Shown one piece after another: positions 24,615 to 36,090 of a DNA stretch of 64,000 bases; position 1 is the first letter of the stretch; every line of letters begins with the position of its first letter. The notes beneath the pieces are model-generated. The model saw only the letters and a program-made list of their open reading frames with translations. It did no database searches and was not told where the DNA came from. This DNA comes from Trachythela sp. YZ-2020 (taxonomy: Eukaryota; Cnidaria; Anthozoa; Malacalcyonacea; Clavulariidae): positions 10,444,001 to 10,508,000 of the forward strand of contig JADLSH010000395.1 of NCBI GenBank assembly GCA_016169945.1, given 5' to 3'. The position numbers were made by a program, and so were the translations under genes.

Positions 24615-25551
24615 AGGCGTACACATGTGCATGAATTTTATGAATCAGACAATCACTAGTTTATAAATATTATGTATATATATACGTTTAAATATTTAAT
24701 GTTATATTATTTTATGATAGTTTATACAGTAGTTTATAGACTATATATAGTTTATAAAGTTTAACAGTTGATCTATATAATAGACTATAATCTTTATTTA
24801 CGGACTGATTACGGTTTTCCTGTTCTGATAAAGTCTTACGGAAGGTCAGCGCATGCCGCAGTAATTCTGTAGTCTTGACTGACAACATGTAACAAGAAAA
24901 AAAATATCTTCAACTGTAGTTATATATACTTGATATTTCGGCTTTTCTAGGATTGTCACTACTATGATGCCAAAACGTGCGTGAATATCTGTACAATATT
25001 GTACAACAAAACAGGTAGAACATACGCGAATTTTCAGTGAAGCAATTATGCTTGCAATGATTCAGTAAGAAATAAGAGAAAACCACACATTTTATGCGAT
25101 TTACAGTGACTACTTAATAAATTATATAATATATATATTTGGTATATATATACAGGTATATAATATATATATTTGTGTATCTTAACTCAAACCTAAAATA
25201 CCCGAAATTATATCAAAAATAACGTAAAATTTCACACTTGTAATCGGTTGTATTCCGGCTTTGACTTTGCGGTAAATTACACACCGTTGCCGTTGGCTTT
25301 GCCACAAAGATCGAAAAGGCCGGGTTTGGTGGAAATTTGCAAACTCCATGCCTACGTAGCCGCTAAAATATCATAAAAGACTAAATTAAGGAAGAATTCT
25401 ATAATCCTCATGTTTGTTTTTAGCATTTTTAGAAAATTACCATCGTATCGGCAGGAAAATAAGCGCATTAGAGTATTTTCCAGGAGTACACGTTGAATCG
25501 ACAAAATATACAAAATAGAAGCAAAAATATACACACAATGAGACACGCCAT
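24615..25551. other. Spacer between kinase exon and minisatellite B
   Basis: AT-rich sequence with several tatata runs (24670-24690, 25125-25170). A short open stretch after a ctag at about 24950 (CHYYDAKTCVNICTILYNKT) ends at a possible donor, but it matches no kinase subdomain I know. Nothing else is supported. Confidence 0.4.
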
Positions 25552-27010
25552 TACAGATTCCGGCTTTTACAGATTCCGGCTTTTACAGATTCCGGTTTTA
25601 CAGATTCCGGCTTTTACAGATTCCGGTTTTACAGATTCCGGTTTTACAGATTCCGGTTTTACAGATTCCGGTTTTACAGATTCCGGGTTTTACAGATTCC
25701 GGCTTTACAGATTCCGCGGTTTTACAGTTCCGGTTTTACAGATTCCGGCTTTAACAGTTCCGGTTTTACAGATTCCGCTTTTACAGTTCCGGTTTTACAG
25801 TTCCGGTTTTACAGTTCCGGTTTTACAGATTCCGGTTTTACAGTTCCGGTTTTACAGTGGTTCCGGTTTTACAGATTCCGCTTTTACAGATTCCGCTTTT
25901 ACAATTCCTGGTTTTACAGTTCCGGTTTTACAGTTCCGGTTTTACAGATTCCGCTTTTACAATTCCGGTTTTACAGATTCCGGTTTTACAGATTCCGGTT
26001 TTACAGTTCCGGGTTTTACAGTTCCGGTTTTACAGTTCCGGTTTTACAGATTCCGGCTTTACAGTTCCGGTTTTACAGATTCCGGCTTTTACAGTTCCGG
26101 TTTTACAGATTCCGGCTTTTACAATTCCGGTTTTATAGTTCCGCTTACAGTTCCGGTTTTACAGATTCCGGTTTTACAGATTCCGCTTTTACAGTTCCGC
26201 TTTACAGTTCCGGTTTTACAGATTCCGCTTTACAATTCCGGTTTTACAGATTCCGGTTTTACAGATTCCGGTTTTACAGATTCCGGCTTTACAGTTTTAC
26301 AGTTCCGGTTTTACAGTTCCGGTTTTACAGATTCCGCTTTTACAGTTCCGGTTTTACAGTTCCACAGATTCCGGTTTTACAGATTCCGCTTTACAGTTCC
26401 GGTTTTACAGTTCCGGTTTTACAGTTCCGGTTTTACAGTTCCGGTTTTACAGATTCCGGCTTTACAGTTCCGGTTTTACAGTTCCGGTTTTACAGATTCC
26501 GGTTTTACAGATTCCGCTTTTAATTCCGGTTTTACAGTTCCGGTTTTACAGTTCCGGTTTTACAGATTCCGCTTTTACAGTTCCGCTTTTACAGTTCCGG
26601 TTTTACAGATTCCGGTTTTACAATTCCGGTTTTACAGATTCCGGTTTTACAGATTCCGGTTTTACAATTCCGGTTTTACAGATTCCTGGTTTTACAATTC
26701 CGGTTTTACAGATTCCGGTTTTACAGATTACAGATTTTACAATTCCGGTTTTACAGATTCCAGCTTTTACAATTCGGTTTTACAGATTCTGGCTTTTACA
26801 ATTCCGGGTTTTACAGATTCTGGCTTTTACAATTCCGGTTTTACAGATTCCGGTTTTACAGTTCCGGCTTTTACAGTTCCGGTTTTACAGATTCCTGGTT
26901 TTACAATTCCGGTTTTACAGATTCCGGTTTTACAGATTCCGGTTTTACAATTCGGTTTTACAGTTCCGGTTTTACAATTCCGGTTTTACAGATTCCGGGT
27001 TTTACAATTC
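25552..27010. repeat. Minisatellite array B, inverted copy of array A's unit
   Basis: About 90 units of ttttacagattccgg and ttttacagttccgg or ttttacaattccgg type, 14-17 bp, run on the plus strand. This is the exact reverse complement of array A. The plus strand is open in all frames over most of the array (apparent 519-residue protein), again a side effect of the repeat. The right edge decays into cctcgttccgttcctcgttc near 27020-27060. Each unit resembles a 3' splice site (pyrimidines then ACAG). Confidence 0.95.
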
Positions 27011-27189
27011 CCAGATTCCTTTCCTCGTTCCGTTCCTCGTTCCGTTCCTTGATTCCCCGTTTTACAGATAGCCAATCCAAAAGGATTATCATTTTTGCAA
27101 TGCAGACTTACAGGAATGTATAATTTTTAGGCAAAATAATGTGAATACTATTAACAGTAATTTTGTGATATATTCTACAGTATATATAT

Positions 27190-27415
27190 TCAAATAGAAT
27201 CTTCCATAGGATATTCTATAGAATCTTCTATTGAAAGTCGTAGATTCTATAGAAGATTATATAGAGCTTTCAATTGAATATTCCATAGAATATCCCATAG
27301 AACCTTCTATAGAATATTATATAGAATATTTTATAGAAGTTTCTGTAGAATATTCTATAGAATTCAATTGAATTCAAATTGAATATTCCATAGAATATCC
27401 CATAGAAGATCGGTC
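27190..27415. repeat. Second TATAGAATATTC palindrome cluster
   Basis: Words tatagaat, attctatag, atattccatagaatatccc and agaagattatatagag recur in both orientations over 225 bp. It is the same palindromic vocabulary as 12775-12970 but more degraded, starting about 180 bp after minisatellite B. Confidence 0.65.
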
Positions 27416-27650
27416 TAGTTGAAAGCAGTAGCAACAGTTGAAATTGATATGTCCAACCTCAATTTTTTGAAAATAAAATTTAAGTGCCAGTAAGAATTTT
27501 TGCTAAACATTTCTATCATTTGCCACGAAAAACTGCATTTCGTCCATGTTACGATTTTTTGTTATTATATCGAGAATTTTACGAGCTTTTTACAGCATAT
27601 TTACCTAAAGTAAATGTGAGCTCTTGCTTGGACATTGTTGTTTAGAAGAT

Positions 27651-27762
27651 GATTTATTCAATTTTATATCTAATTATTTACATGTTCCTAATATATATAA
27701 GTTTGTAAGTACTTCATATAGTACTTCATATAATATCTTATAAAACCAATAATACCACATGT
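27651..27762 (-). repeat. 3' terminal direct repeat of the split retroelement
   Basis: About 112 bp match 39640-39751 in the same orientation with about five differences (shared word acatgttcctaatatatata). On the minus strand it begins with a TG word (tgtggtattattgg), contains tataag and ends near aataaatc, like a short LTR. Directly upstream on that strand is the purine run gagaaagaagggga, a good polypurine tract. Outer boundaries are approximate. Confidence 0.6.
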
Positions 27763-27811
27763 CCCCTTCTTTCTCACATAAAGTTATCAAAAGTTAATAG
27801 CCTTCATTATA

Positions 27812-28125
27812 TCAATAATTTAACAGTAACAATGCAACGTAAACACAACTTAATATAATTAACAAGTCCTTTGCAAGTTCAGTTTTTTGGACATCTCTTT
27901 CATAACTTATACGGATCTCGTAGTCCCACATGCCTTCCTTCCAAAGGAGTAACTGTTGGGTTCTGTTCGTCCGATGCTTGAGATGCACTTTTACCAGCAG
28001 GGGGAGGTCCAGCTCGTAGATATCTTCAAGTGTCGATCCTTGGTCGGTTAAAATCGTGTAGGTGCGATCAGGTCTAATTTCAGTGACTGTTCCAAGAGGC
28101 CACAAAATCTTAAGAAGAACTTGAG
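27812..28125 (-). pseudogene. 3' coding part of the split retroelement
   Basis: Reading from the transposon junction, the minus strand encodes VLLKILWPLGTVTEIRPDRT, then LEDIYELDLPLLVKVHLKHR and a hydrophobic tail to the TAA at 27812. I do not recognise the domain with certainty; VTEIRPDRTYTIL resembles the small beta-rich segments near the end of retroelement polyproteins. The frame is in register with the protease-like segment ending at 38356 once the 10,230-bp insertion is discounted, counting one copy of the CTTGAG duplication. Confidence 0.5.
28120..28125. other. Left target-site duplication CTTGAG
   Basis: CTTGAG lies immediately outside the left inverted repeat and is repeated directly at 38356-38361 outside the right one. 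A 6-bp duplication is the length I recall for IS3EU transposons. One copy restores the reading frame of the retroelement host. Confidence 0.85.
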
Positions 28126-28177
28126 TATGGTGGCCCATTGTTCTCATAGTGGATTTACAATAAATATTTATGTAATA
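28126..28177. repeat. Left terminal inverted repeat (52 bp)
   Basis: It begins tatggtggcccattg and continues ttctcatagtggatttac. It is identical to the reverse complement of 38304-38355 over 52 bp, after which the two sides diverge into AT-rich sequence. It contains the element's recurring box in the form cccattgttctcatag. Confidence 0.9.
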
Positions 28178-29712
28178 AATAAAAAATAAATAAAAATAAA
28201 TAAATAAAATTAGAAAAAAGTAAAATAAACTAGTGATCCAAGGATAGTGCAAAGTATTAAAAGACAAATGCTATGTTACATGGTTTATAGTGCGTACGTA
28301 ATTGTTGTGCATCCATGTTGTGGTATTTACACGAGCAATTTTTATTTGGCAATTATTTTTACCTTCACTATTTTTATACAAAATTACAAAAGTCTAAAAA
28401 TAGTAACTCTTCCTAAAACGTGACAGGTATATTGAAAATTGATGAATGTGACAAGCTTTTGAAAAGCTAGCATGCCAGTTTTTCAACAAGTACACTTGTC
28501 AATGAAAAGCTTGTAATATTTCATCATTCGTAATTCTAAATTCGCGATGAGTGATTTATGTTTTTGCCAATATATTATAGTAAGCAGATAAAATTGTCTT
28601 TTGTTTACGGTTGCAATATTTGATTAGTTTTATTCAACTAATTACAAATATGTCAACTCAACTTCGATTATTTCAAATTTTATTTATTTATTATTTCATC
28701 GTGTATATAAAATTTCGAGAGTACGGTTGTACACAGACTACTAAAATAAAGGCTAAGCAAAACTAGAAAGTATATAGAATGCATCATACATCAATCATAG
28801 TTATATATACAGACGCATCCTCGCTAAAATGCCATGCGCATTTGTAAACAACTGCCCCGTCAACAGAGATGTGTTCTATTAATATTACATAACAAATGTC
28901 AAATTTCAAAATTATGCAGTTCATACTACACTCTACTACTCTAGTGACTCTACAAATTACACTCAGTCTACGGACAGAGTATAAAATTCGCCAGAAACAA
29001 TACAGTAGCCGTATTAATGTGTATAAATTGTACGCAAGTCGACTTACCTTAGATCGCTGGTAAAATCCCATGCTGTATATTAAACTAACATATTCGATAT
29101 TTACGGTAAGGCCAAAGGGACCTCATCGGGTCTTGAATCTTGTGTTTGAATTTTTTTATATATAACCAGCACCAACTCCAAGTCCAAAATATGTGACACG
29201 TTGGAGGCGAAACTTATGCTTCGGAATTTATAAAAATATTGCCATAATGAATATTCGACCCATTCAGTATTGTCTATTGAATATATAAATGACAAAACGC
29301 ACTACTAATCCAAAAGGCCAAAGTGAAAAGGTTTATTTATAAATTTGATCGTATTTCCATCACATTCCCACTCCCAGCTGCCACCATTGTGTGGTAAATA
29401 TTTCGTATTTTCGTTCCGTGATATTATTAGATCAGTGGACTTGAACGCACGTGTTCATAGCTACCGGGGGAGTTAGCAACCCAATATTATATATAAACGA
29501 TTGTTATGAAGTAGACGTTTAATACCACAACCCAAATGTTGTTCGTAAATCTAATTAAACACTGCATGAATACAACCGAATTGAGCTATAAGATAACTTG
29601 AAAGTGCTTTAAAAAAGTTTCAACCCCAAAGTTTAACAGATACGGTATTAATAGAGAATCTTCGCAAACACCCCCCGGAAAGTTTACACTATGATGTATG
29701 TATCTATCTATC
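28178..29712. other. Transposon left-arm insert without recognised genes
   Basis: The first 45 bp are (taaa)n-like. The remainder up to about 29825 has no counterpart in the right arm, whereas the arms resume matching at 29830. I see no coding exon or repeat ends that would identify it. It is probably an unrecognised insertion in the left subterminal arm. Confidence 0.45.
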
Positions 29713-29714
29713 TA

Positions 29715-29778
29715 ATGTATGTATGTATGTATGTATGTATGTATGTATGTATGTATGTATGTATGTATGTATGTATGA
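29715..29778. repeat. (TATG)n microsatellite
   Basis: About 16 tandem TATG units follow three tatc units. The apparent open frame through it (MYVC repeats) is not a gene. Confidence 0.95.
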
Positions 29779-29912
29779 TAGCTCGTGTGAATTTTCGCCC
29801 CTCATCACAATACTGCAAAGTTAAAAACTTTGCACTAAAAACAATTATGAAAAAATATAACAAAAAAAATAATCAAATAAAAAAAATTTTAAAAATAAAT
29901 AAATTTATTATA

Positions 29913-30031
29913 GCATGACAAAATTACTGGATGCTGATTGGTTGAGAGGAGTACAATTATTTCATTAATTGTACTGCAGTACAATTAATGATTTTCCCAA
30001 AACAAACAAAATGGTGGAAATTTTGTCATGC
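29913..30031. mobile_element. TA-flanked palindromic MITE
   Basis: The ends gcatgacaaaatt and aattttgtcatgc are perfect inverted repeats flanked on both sides by TA, consistent with a Tc1/mariner-type target. The interior has a second palindrome around acaattaatt/gtactgcagtac. It lies within the left arm of the 10.2-kb transposon, splitting the part that matches the right arm. Confidence 0.65.
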
Positions 30032-30066
30032 TAATAATAAACAGAATCATGTGATGTTGCTCAGAT

Positions 30067-30181
30067 AATTAGGGATTAATAGTATCGTGATGTTTGAAAA
30101 TGTTACAAATTGATGACTCCCAGCAGCGCCGCCCAATTGGCTAAAATTTCCAAACATCACTCGTACTATTAATCCCTAATT
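30067..30181. mobile_element. Palindromic MITE with AATTAGGGATTAATAGTA ends
   Basis: The left end aattagggattaatagta (then tgatgtttg) is mirrored on the right by caaacatca and tactattaatccctaatt. Arms are about 32 bp and the loop about 45 bp. No clear target duplication beyond the palindrome is visible. It is another insertion into the left arm of the 10.2-kb element. Confidence 0.65.
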
Positions 30182-30218
30182 GTACTCGCCATCGCATGAT
30201 AACCTATACAAATAAAAT

Positions 30219-30500
30219 TAGAAAAAAATAAAATATTTACGAAAGGGAAAAATTTATACAAATAAAAATAATAATTTGAAATTCAAAAATAATAAAATAT
30301 AAAGTTTGAAAATACGAAGTTTGTAAATATGAAGTTTGAAAATCATATTAAATCGAACGCGATTTTACTATGAGAACGACGGGCCATCCCATGACCCGTC
30401 GTTCTCATAGTAAATCTTATAATTCAAAAATGAAATTCAAAACTATTGACGCTGGCCATCGTTCTCATAGACCTTCATGCACTGCGCACGCCGACTTTAA
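30219..30500. repeat. Left subterminal inverted arm with GAGAACGAYGGG boxes
   Basis: It matches 37911-38200 in inverted orientation with few changes. It contains a long palindrome, actatgagaacgacggg, an 11-bp loop, then cccgtcgttctcatagt at 30368-30412. Another box (catcgttctcatagacc) lies near 30458 and one more (cagcgttctcatagccc) near 30667 ahead of the transposase start. Repeated subterminal boxes are typical transposase-binding sites; here they also lie where the gene's promoter must be. Confidence 0.8.
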
Positions 30501-31369
30501 CCTTAATTGAAGCTATAGTCTGTTGGCCAATAATCAAAATCGTACTTCTATTGGCAAGAGTACTTCAAAAATATTTATTTCAAAATATCTCAGTGAGAAA
30601 ATAAAGAATACGTAAGTCATAATCAAGTACTCGGGTGATTGTTGGATCGTGGCTTTTACTTGGCCCAGCGTTCTCATAGCCCGCGATATCTGTGACCACT
30701 ATATCCCTGTATCAGATGAAGTACTTATGAAACTGAACTTGACATTCAAATTCAATATGGCTGAGAGAGCTGATCGCATACGAAATTCGGAGTGGGAAGA
30801 TGATGAGAATTTAAGAACGGAGCTGGAAAAGTATGTGATGCAAAACCTTTCTAGAAGAGAGATATCAAATATGTGCGTTACAACATTGACCTACAAGAAG
30901 TAGAAGACGCGGTGCGTAAAGAAGGCGAAGGTCCAGGCCAACTTCTTGGGTATAGAGCCATGCAAAGGAAACTTCGAGAGCAGCATAACTTAGCTGTTCC
31001 TCGTAACCTGGTCCACAACATGATGGGTATAGTCGATCCGGAAGGCCTTGAACGCCAAGGAAATGTCGGTCAGAAAATACGAAGAAGGGGAGCCACGGGC
31101 ACATTCACATCACTGGTAAGATATTTTATGACTCACTCTGCACTCATAGGAGAGATAAAAATATTGACTCATGAATAATTCATAGCATAATTGAAGGTTG
31201 GCCAATTTGTGCCCCTTTGATACATTTTTGATTTTACAAATGTCAGTAGTCACCTTTAATACAATTACATGTAGATACTGTACCTGTTTACAAAGTCACC
31301 CCACTCCATGCCCCACTCACACTTAGTTGCAATTTGTTATAGTTCATTTTTGAAACGTGTGCCTTCCAA

Positions 31370-31735
31370 ACGAGCGACTAAATGAAGAACGTGCTCCGAC
31401 CTCTGATTGGCTACTAAAAATAATCTTAATAAATTATTTATTCCTCGTGTGCGTGGCGCTTTACACATGAAGTTAACTCACGAAGTCCTTCCCACAGTTG
31501 ATAGAAACAAACCCTAACCCCTCTTTTCGTGTTTTTTTTTTTAATAAAAAAATAATACGATAGCCTACCCCCACACCCCCAAATTTATTCTTTCCTCCAA
31601 CCAGGGTTTCATTTATAGGAACAAACCCTAACCCTAACCACTCCTTTTGGGTTGCTAAATAATTTATTAAGACTATTTTTAGTAGCCAATCAGAGGTCTC
31701 AGAGGTCGGAGCACGTTCTTCATTTAGTCGCTCGG
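31370..31735. mobile_element. MITE in transposase intron 1
   Basis: The ends cgagcgactaaatgaagaac (continuing gtgctccgacctct) and the inverted counterpart at the right are near identical for about 60 bp. Flanks ccttccaa and ctttccaa agree at seven of eight positions, suggesting an 8-bp duplication and a hAT-type origin. The interior contains aaccctaaccctaacc-like telomeric words at 31509 and 31625 and a poly-T run. Length is 366 bp with no coding potential. Confidence 0.75.
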
Positions 31736-31902
31736 CTTTCCAATCTTGATAAAATACTGAAATTAAAGATAATCTTATAGCCATAATTAAATCCCATACA
31801 GATCTGAGACTGGACATGTGTTTTATATTACTTTTTAAATGAACCAATGAATGATGCTATACCGGCTAATTAGTATCCTCAACTTTGTTGAAGGTCGTCC
31901 TA

Positions 31903-32038
31903 TATCCTCCTCCGGAGGCATCTCAAATCAGAAACCCCCCTCTCTCCAGTTCCCTCACGTCCCTAGTCATCCCTCCAGTTCCCTCACCTCCCTAGTCACC
32001 ACCTCCCTAGAGGCAAGAGTTGCCTGAGGAGGAGGCTA
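31903..32038. mobile_element. 136-bp MITE with 9-bp duplication
   Basis: GTCGTCCTA lies directly on both sides (31894-31902 and 32039-32047). The ends tatcctcctccggaggca and tgcctgaggaggaggcta are imperfect inverted repeats. A 9-bp duplication is typical of Mutator-type elements. The interior has a tandem word, ccagttccctca(c). Confidence 0.75.
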
Positions 32039-34046
32039 GTCGTCCTAATATGCATTTATAACTTTGGCTTAGCCTCATACATTAGTCATGAATTTTGCAA
32101 TATCTGATAAAATACTCCCTCATTTTTAATTCCAGAGATTGTACATGATTCTTACTAACAGTTTTACATGTATGTTTCTGCAGGGTTCTAATCATACACA
32201 TTCAGGTGATGGCCATGATAAATTAATGGGATTTATGAACAACACATTTCCACTTGCTGTATATGGGATACAAGATGTTTTCAGTGGCTATATTGTTTAT
32301 TTAAAACTTTGAATTCAAATTCAGACCCCAAATTGATAGGAAGATGGTATCTAGAGAATCTATACAATACAAGAGGTATGTGCATATAGAATGTCTACAT
32401 CGTCCAAATAATTGTAGCTTTGTTCCAGAAGACAGATAATGTATATAAAAAATATAGTGGAGGTTATAGTTTATACATATACTGTACATGGTTAAAGCCT
32501 TAAATGTCAAATAAACTGAACCTCATTAATATTATGATACCTTGTATTCACAGTTATAAGCAATCACTTAAGGTTGGACAAAGGAACTGAAACTGGTCAA
32601 ATGGCCACTATTCATGCCTTCCTGAGGCAGTATGATGCTGAAGAGGAGTTTGACACTGCTGAAGAAACTGTTCATTATGGACCATCAACCAGCAACAAGG
32701 TGATTAGTATTAAATTAATTAATTAATTATTTATACATGTATTACTAATGTACAGGGCTGTCCCTATATGCCACGGGTGCCATAATGCAGCTCAATTTCG
32801 CGCTGCTCTACAGTTTCTGTTTGCAACCCTCAGTGGGTCTGATTAATATAAGATGAGTAGTACTGGCTACTGGTCTATTAATAATACTATTTAATTGTTT
32901 GACCGACATACATGTATAATTATGATAAAGAGACATGTTCAATATTTATATTATTTTTATATACACAGATTGAGAGGTGGTGGCGTGAACTACACCATCG
33001 TTTAGAAAAATATTTCAAGAGGCAGTTGTTGATGTTACTAGATCAAGGTCACTATGATTCTGGCAATCAAACTGATAGGTATTATACTGTAAAACCTTAT
33101 TAATAAACTTCCATATACCAGGCCTTGTACTAATATATTATAATCATAAGGCACAGATCAGGGCTTAACACAGATCAGGGCTTAATTGTCAATTACAATG
33201 TATAAATTAAATAAAATCATTGTTCGTAGGTAGAATAATTTAAAGTACCAAAGAAATTGTACCATTTTCCTTCCATCATGCAGGTAATTAACTAGTATAT
33301 ATTAATTTGTATGTATTTCTTTTTAAACTAAGAGACCTGTTGGCATTTGTCTTTATATCTGTCATTGACAAAGAGATGAACGTGTTCCGAGAGACAATAT
33401 GGAACTCATATAGGGTCAGGAGCCAGAAGGAAGCTCAGGTGCCAAAAGGAATTCCAAACCATTTGTATGCATTCCCAGAGAAATATGGGGCTGAAGAATG
33501 TGGTATGTTACTATGATAAAAACAACTTTCATGTTTAAATTGTTTTATATATTATATTATTTATTACAACCTGTTACCCTTCTTATCTGGTTAAAGGTTT
33601 CCCAGTAAGCAAGGAAGCACTTGACGAAGCTGCTCAGCTCTCTGATGTAATGAGTGTGGGGGATGACTATTTGACAGCAACTGTGAGAGATGAATGCGAA
33701 AGAATAGTTCCTGAAATTGATGCAGTTGAACCACATGATGCTGCAACTACTTACCTCTTTGACCCATTACCAGGAGCCATCATTCCAATGACAATAAAAC
33801 CTTGTTTTATAAGTTGGTGATAATTTTTATTTTTACTATTTTAGTATAATAGTATTAAACTTTATTTGGTAGCATTGACCAATTCAGTTTATCAATACAT
33901 CAAACATTTTAAATAATTTCCTCAAGATGTTGCTAACTCAACTTCCTGTTCGTTAGCCAATCATATGATAGGTCATAGAGCAACTTGTACTGATGTAGTT
34001 CACTGGCTAAAGCTGTAAATTTATTGTACTGTATAGTGTTCATACA

Positions 34047-36083
34047 CTGAAGTTAGGAAATAATGAAGTTAGGAAAGCTAAGGAATCCTATTACAAAGAT
34101 GCACTGAATACGAATAAAGGAAACTCACAAAACACTTGGCGAATTATAAATGAACTTTTGTCTAAGAAATCAAAGAATTGTTCTGTGAAGGAAATTGTAC
34201 ACAATGGTACATCTATCTATAATTCAAATGACTTATCAGATACATTTAACAATCATTTCTCTAGTGTTGGGCCAAGACTTGCAAACGAGATACCTGATAA
34301 TGAAGATTGTCCATCCCATTTAGATTATTTAAGTGACAGTGACGGTCATTTTGAGCTAAATATAACTAGTTCATCAAATGTCCGTACACTGTTATCAAAG
34401 TTATGCAAATCCAAAGCGACTGGCTTGGATAAAATATCGGCAAGACTTCTCTGTGAATGTTCCGATTTGATAGCTAATCATCTATGTTCAATTTTCAATC
34501 AGTCTATTGTCTCAGGTGTTTTCCCCGATGAATGGAAATTATCCAAAGTAATTCCATTATTTAAACGTGGTGAGCGCTCAGACCTAAATAACTATCGTCC
34601 GATTTCTATAATACCAGTAGTCGCGAAAGTATTCGAGAGAATCGTTTACGATCAGCTATACGAGTATCTTACTGATAATAACCTGATATCTAGTCATCAA
34701 TCTGGCTTTAGAACCCTGCATTCTACTGTTACTGCATTGCTCGAAGCCACGGATAACTGGGCTTACAACATTGACCAAGGTGATGTAAACGCAGTTGTGT
34801 TCTTAGATCTCAAAAAAGCATTTGACACTGTCGATCACAATATTCTACTCTCTAAACTAAAAAAATATGGCGTGCCTGGCATAGCATACGATTGGTTTCA
34901 ATCATACTTACACTCTCGCGAACAACGCTGTTTCGTAAATGGTTCTCTCTCGCATAATCGGCCTTTAACCTGTGGAATTCCTCAGGGGACAATATTGGGT
35001 CCGCTTCTTTTTATCATTTATATAAACGATCTGCCTAACTGTCTCGAACATTCACAACCACGAATGTTCGCTGATGATACGCACTTGTCCTTTGCCAACA
35101 ACAGCATTGAAAATATTGACCTCAAACTGAATGAGGACCTCGCTAGAGTTAATCAGTGGCTTACTGCTAACAAACTAACTCTAAATACATCTAAAACTGA
35201 ATTCATGCTGATTGGGTCCAGGCAAAGGTTGAGGACGCTTCAGGGTTCTCCGTCGCTAATGATTGGCGAGGAACCTATAAAGCAGGTAAATTACACAAAA
35301 TCTCTAGGTGTCTTTATCGATCATAACCTCTCGTGGAATATTCATATAGAGAGATTGTGTAAGAGGTATCGGAGCATTGAAACGAACTAGACCCTTTGTT
35401 CCTTACCATACTCTGCTATCTATTTTTAACTCTTTAGTGCAGCCACACTTCGATTATTGCAGTGTAGTTTGGGGAAATTGCAGCAAAACTTTGTCCACCA
35501 AACTTCAGAAACTCCAAAATCGTGCTGCTCGCATAATAACTTACTCAAACTTCGATGTAAATGCTGATTTACTTATCGATAGACTAGGGTGGAAAAAACT
35601 TGATTCCCAGCGTCAAATCCATAGGGCCTCCATGGTCTATAAATCGCTCAATGGTCTTGCTCCCCATTATCTACGAGAAAAATTTGTCGAGCGAAATATT
35701 GTTACAAATTACTCGTTAAGAGACTCCGAAGGTAAACTAGTTATTCCTCTTCCGCACAGAAATTTTATGAAAAACAGTTTTAGTTATTCGGGAGCAGTAC
35801 TCTGGAATACCTTACCTGTTGAACTGCGGCAGGCCAGTTCCCTTAGAACTTTTCGGTCTGGCTGCAAGAATTGCTCTCAATTGTTCATTCCTAATTAATT
35901 TGGATTCATACGGCACTCATGAAAAGCAGATTTGTTTTTAATTGTTTGTATCTTGTAAATATAGTAATAATAGTGTAACCTTGTAATATAGTGTAGTACA
36001 TGTGATAATAGTTTAAATTTTAATGTTCTGATGAGCCCACCGTGTTTAAATAAAGTTATATTATTATATTATTATTATTATTA
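34047..36083 (+). mobile_element. 5'-truncated LINE (CR1/jockey-like) with reverse transcriptase
   Basis: The plus frame opens with NEVRKAKESYYKDAL. The reverse-transcriptase blocks follow: NNYRPISIIPVVAKVFERIV, HQSGFRTLHSTV, VVFLDLKKAFDTVDH, CGIPQGTILGPLLFIIYIND and MFADDTHLSF (the FADD active site). At about 35370 a small deletion shifts the frame; the rest (LLSIFNSLVQPHFDYCSVVW, LQKLQNRAARIIT) continues to the TAA at 35898. The 3' end is aataaagttata then (att)n to 36083, the usual microsatellite tail. The endonuclease is missing, so this is a dead-on-arrival copy. It landed between the 3' ends of the two transposon genes, eight bases from the kinase stop codon. Confidence 0.9.
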
Positions 36084-36090
36084 CTTGAAT

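Larger units (their letters stand above)
30757..33820 (+). pseudogene. DDE integrase-like transposase of the 10.2-kb element (six exons, two lesions)
   Basis: Exons 30757-31115, 32184-32375, 32554-32699, 32969-33078, 33333-33502 and 33597-33820 have GT-AG borders and matching phases. Key strings: GPGQLLGYRAMQRKLREQHN and VDPEGLERQGNVG; HSGDGHDKLMGFMNNTFPLA (first Asp region); LRLDKGTETGQMAT (second Asp); IERWWRELHHRLEKYF (Glu); then GIPNHLYAFPEKYGAEECG. This is the integrase-core family known from fish and invertebrates, assigned by me to IS3EU transposases; it would cut and join transposon ends in the nucleus. Lesions: a frame change with apparent loss of about 30 residues after LSRREI (about 30870, in the predicted DNA-binding region), and a one-base deletion near 32310, confirmed because exon 2 is one base short of the phase its neighbours need. 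Intron 1 holds two MITEs. Confidence 0.85.

Noticed and set aside
22598..27010. CRISPR-like arrays
   Set aside because: Units are contiguous, variable and lack unique spacers; the context is eukaryotic.
25493..27052. 519-residue open frame on the plus strand
   Set aside because: Same repeat as above in the opposite orientation; no conserved domain or non-repeat coding signal.
28784..29295. Minus-strand frames of 95 and 64 residues
   Set aside because: No domain, no splice context and AT-driven composition; they are chance frames in the transposon's left insert.
29691..29800. Small protein with MYVC repeats
   Set aside because: Translation of the TATG microsatellite.
31500..31645. Interstitial telomere (aaccctaaccct)
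   Set aside because: Only two or three units, inside a MITE with inverted ends; too short and embedded in a repeat family.
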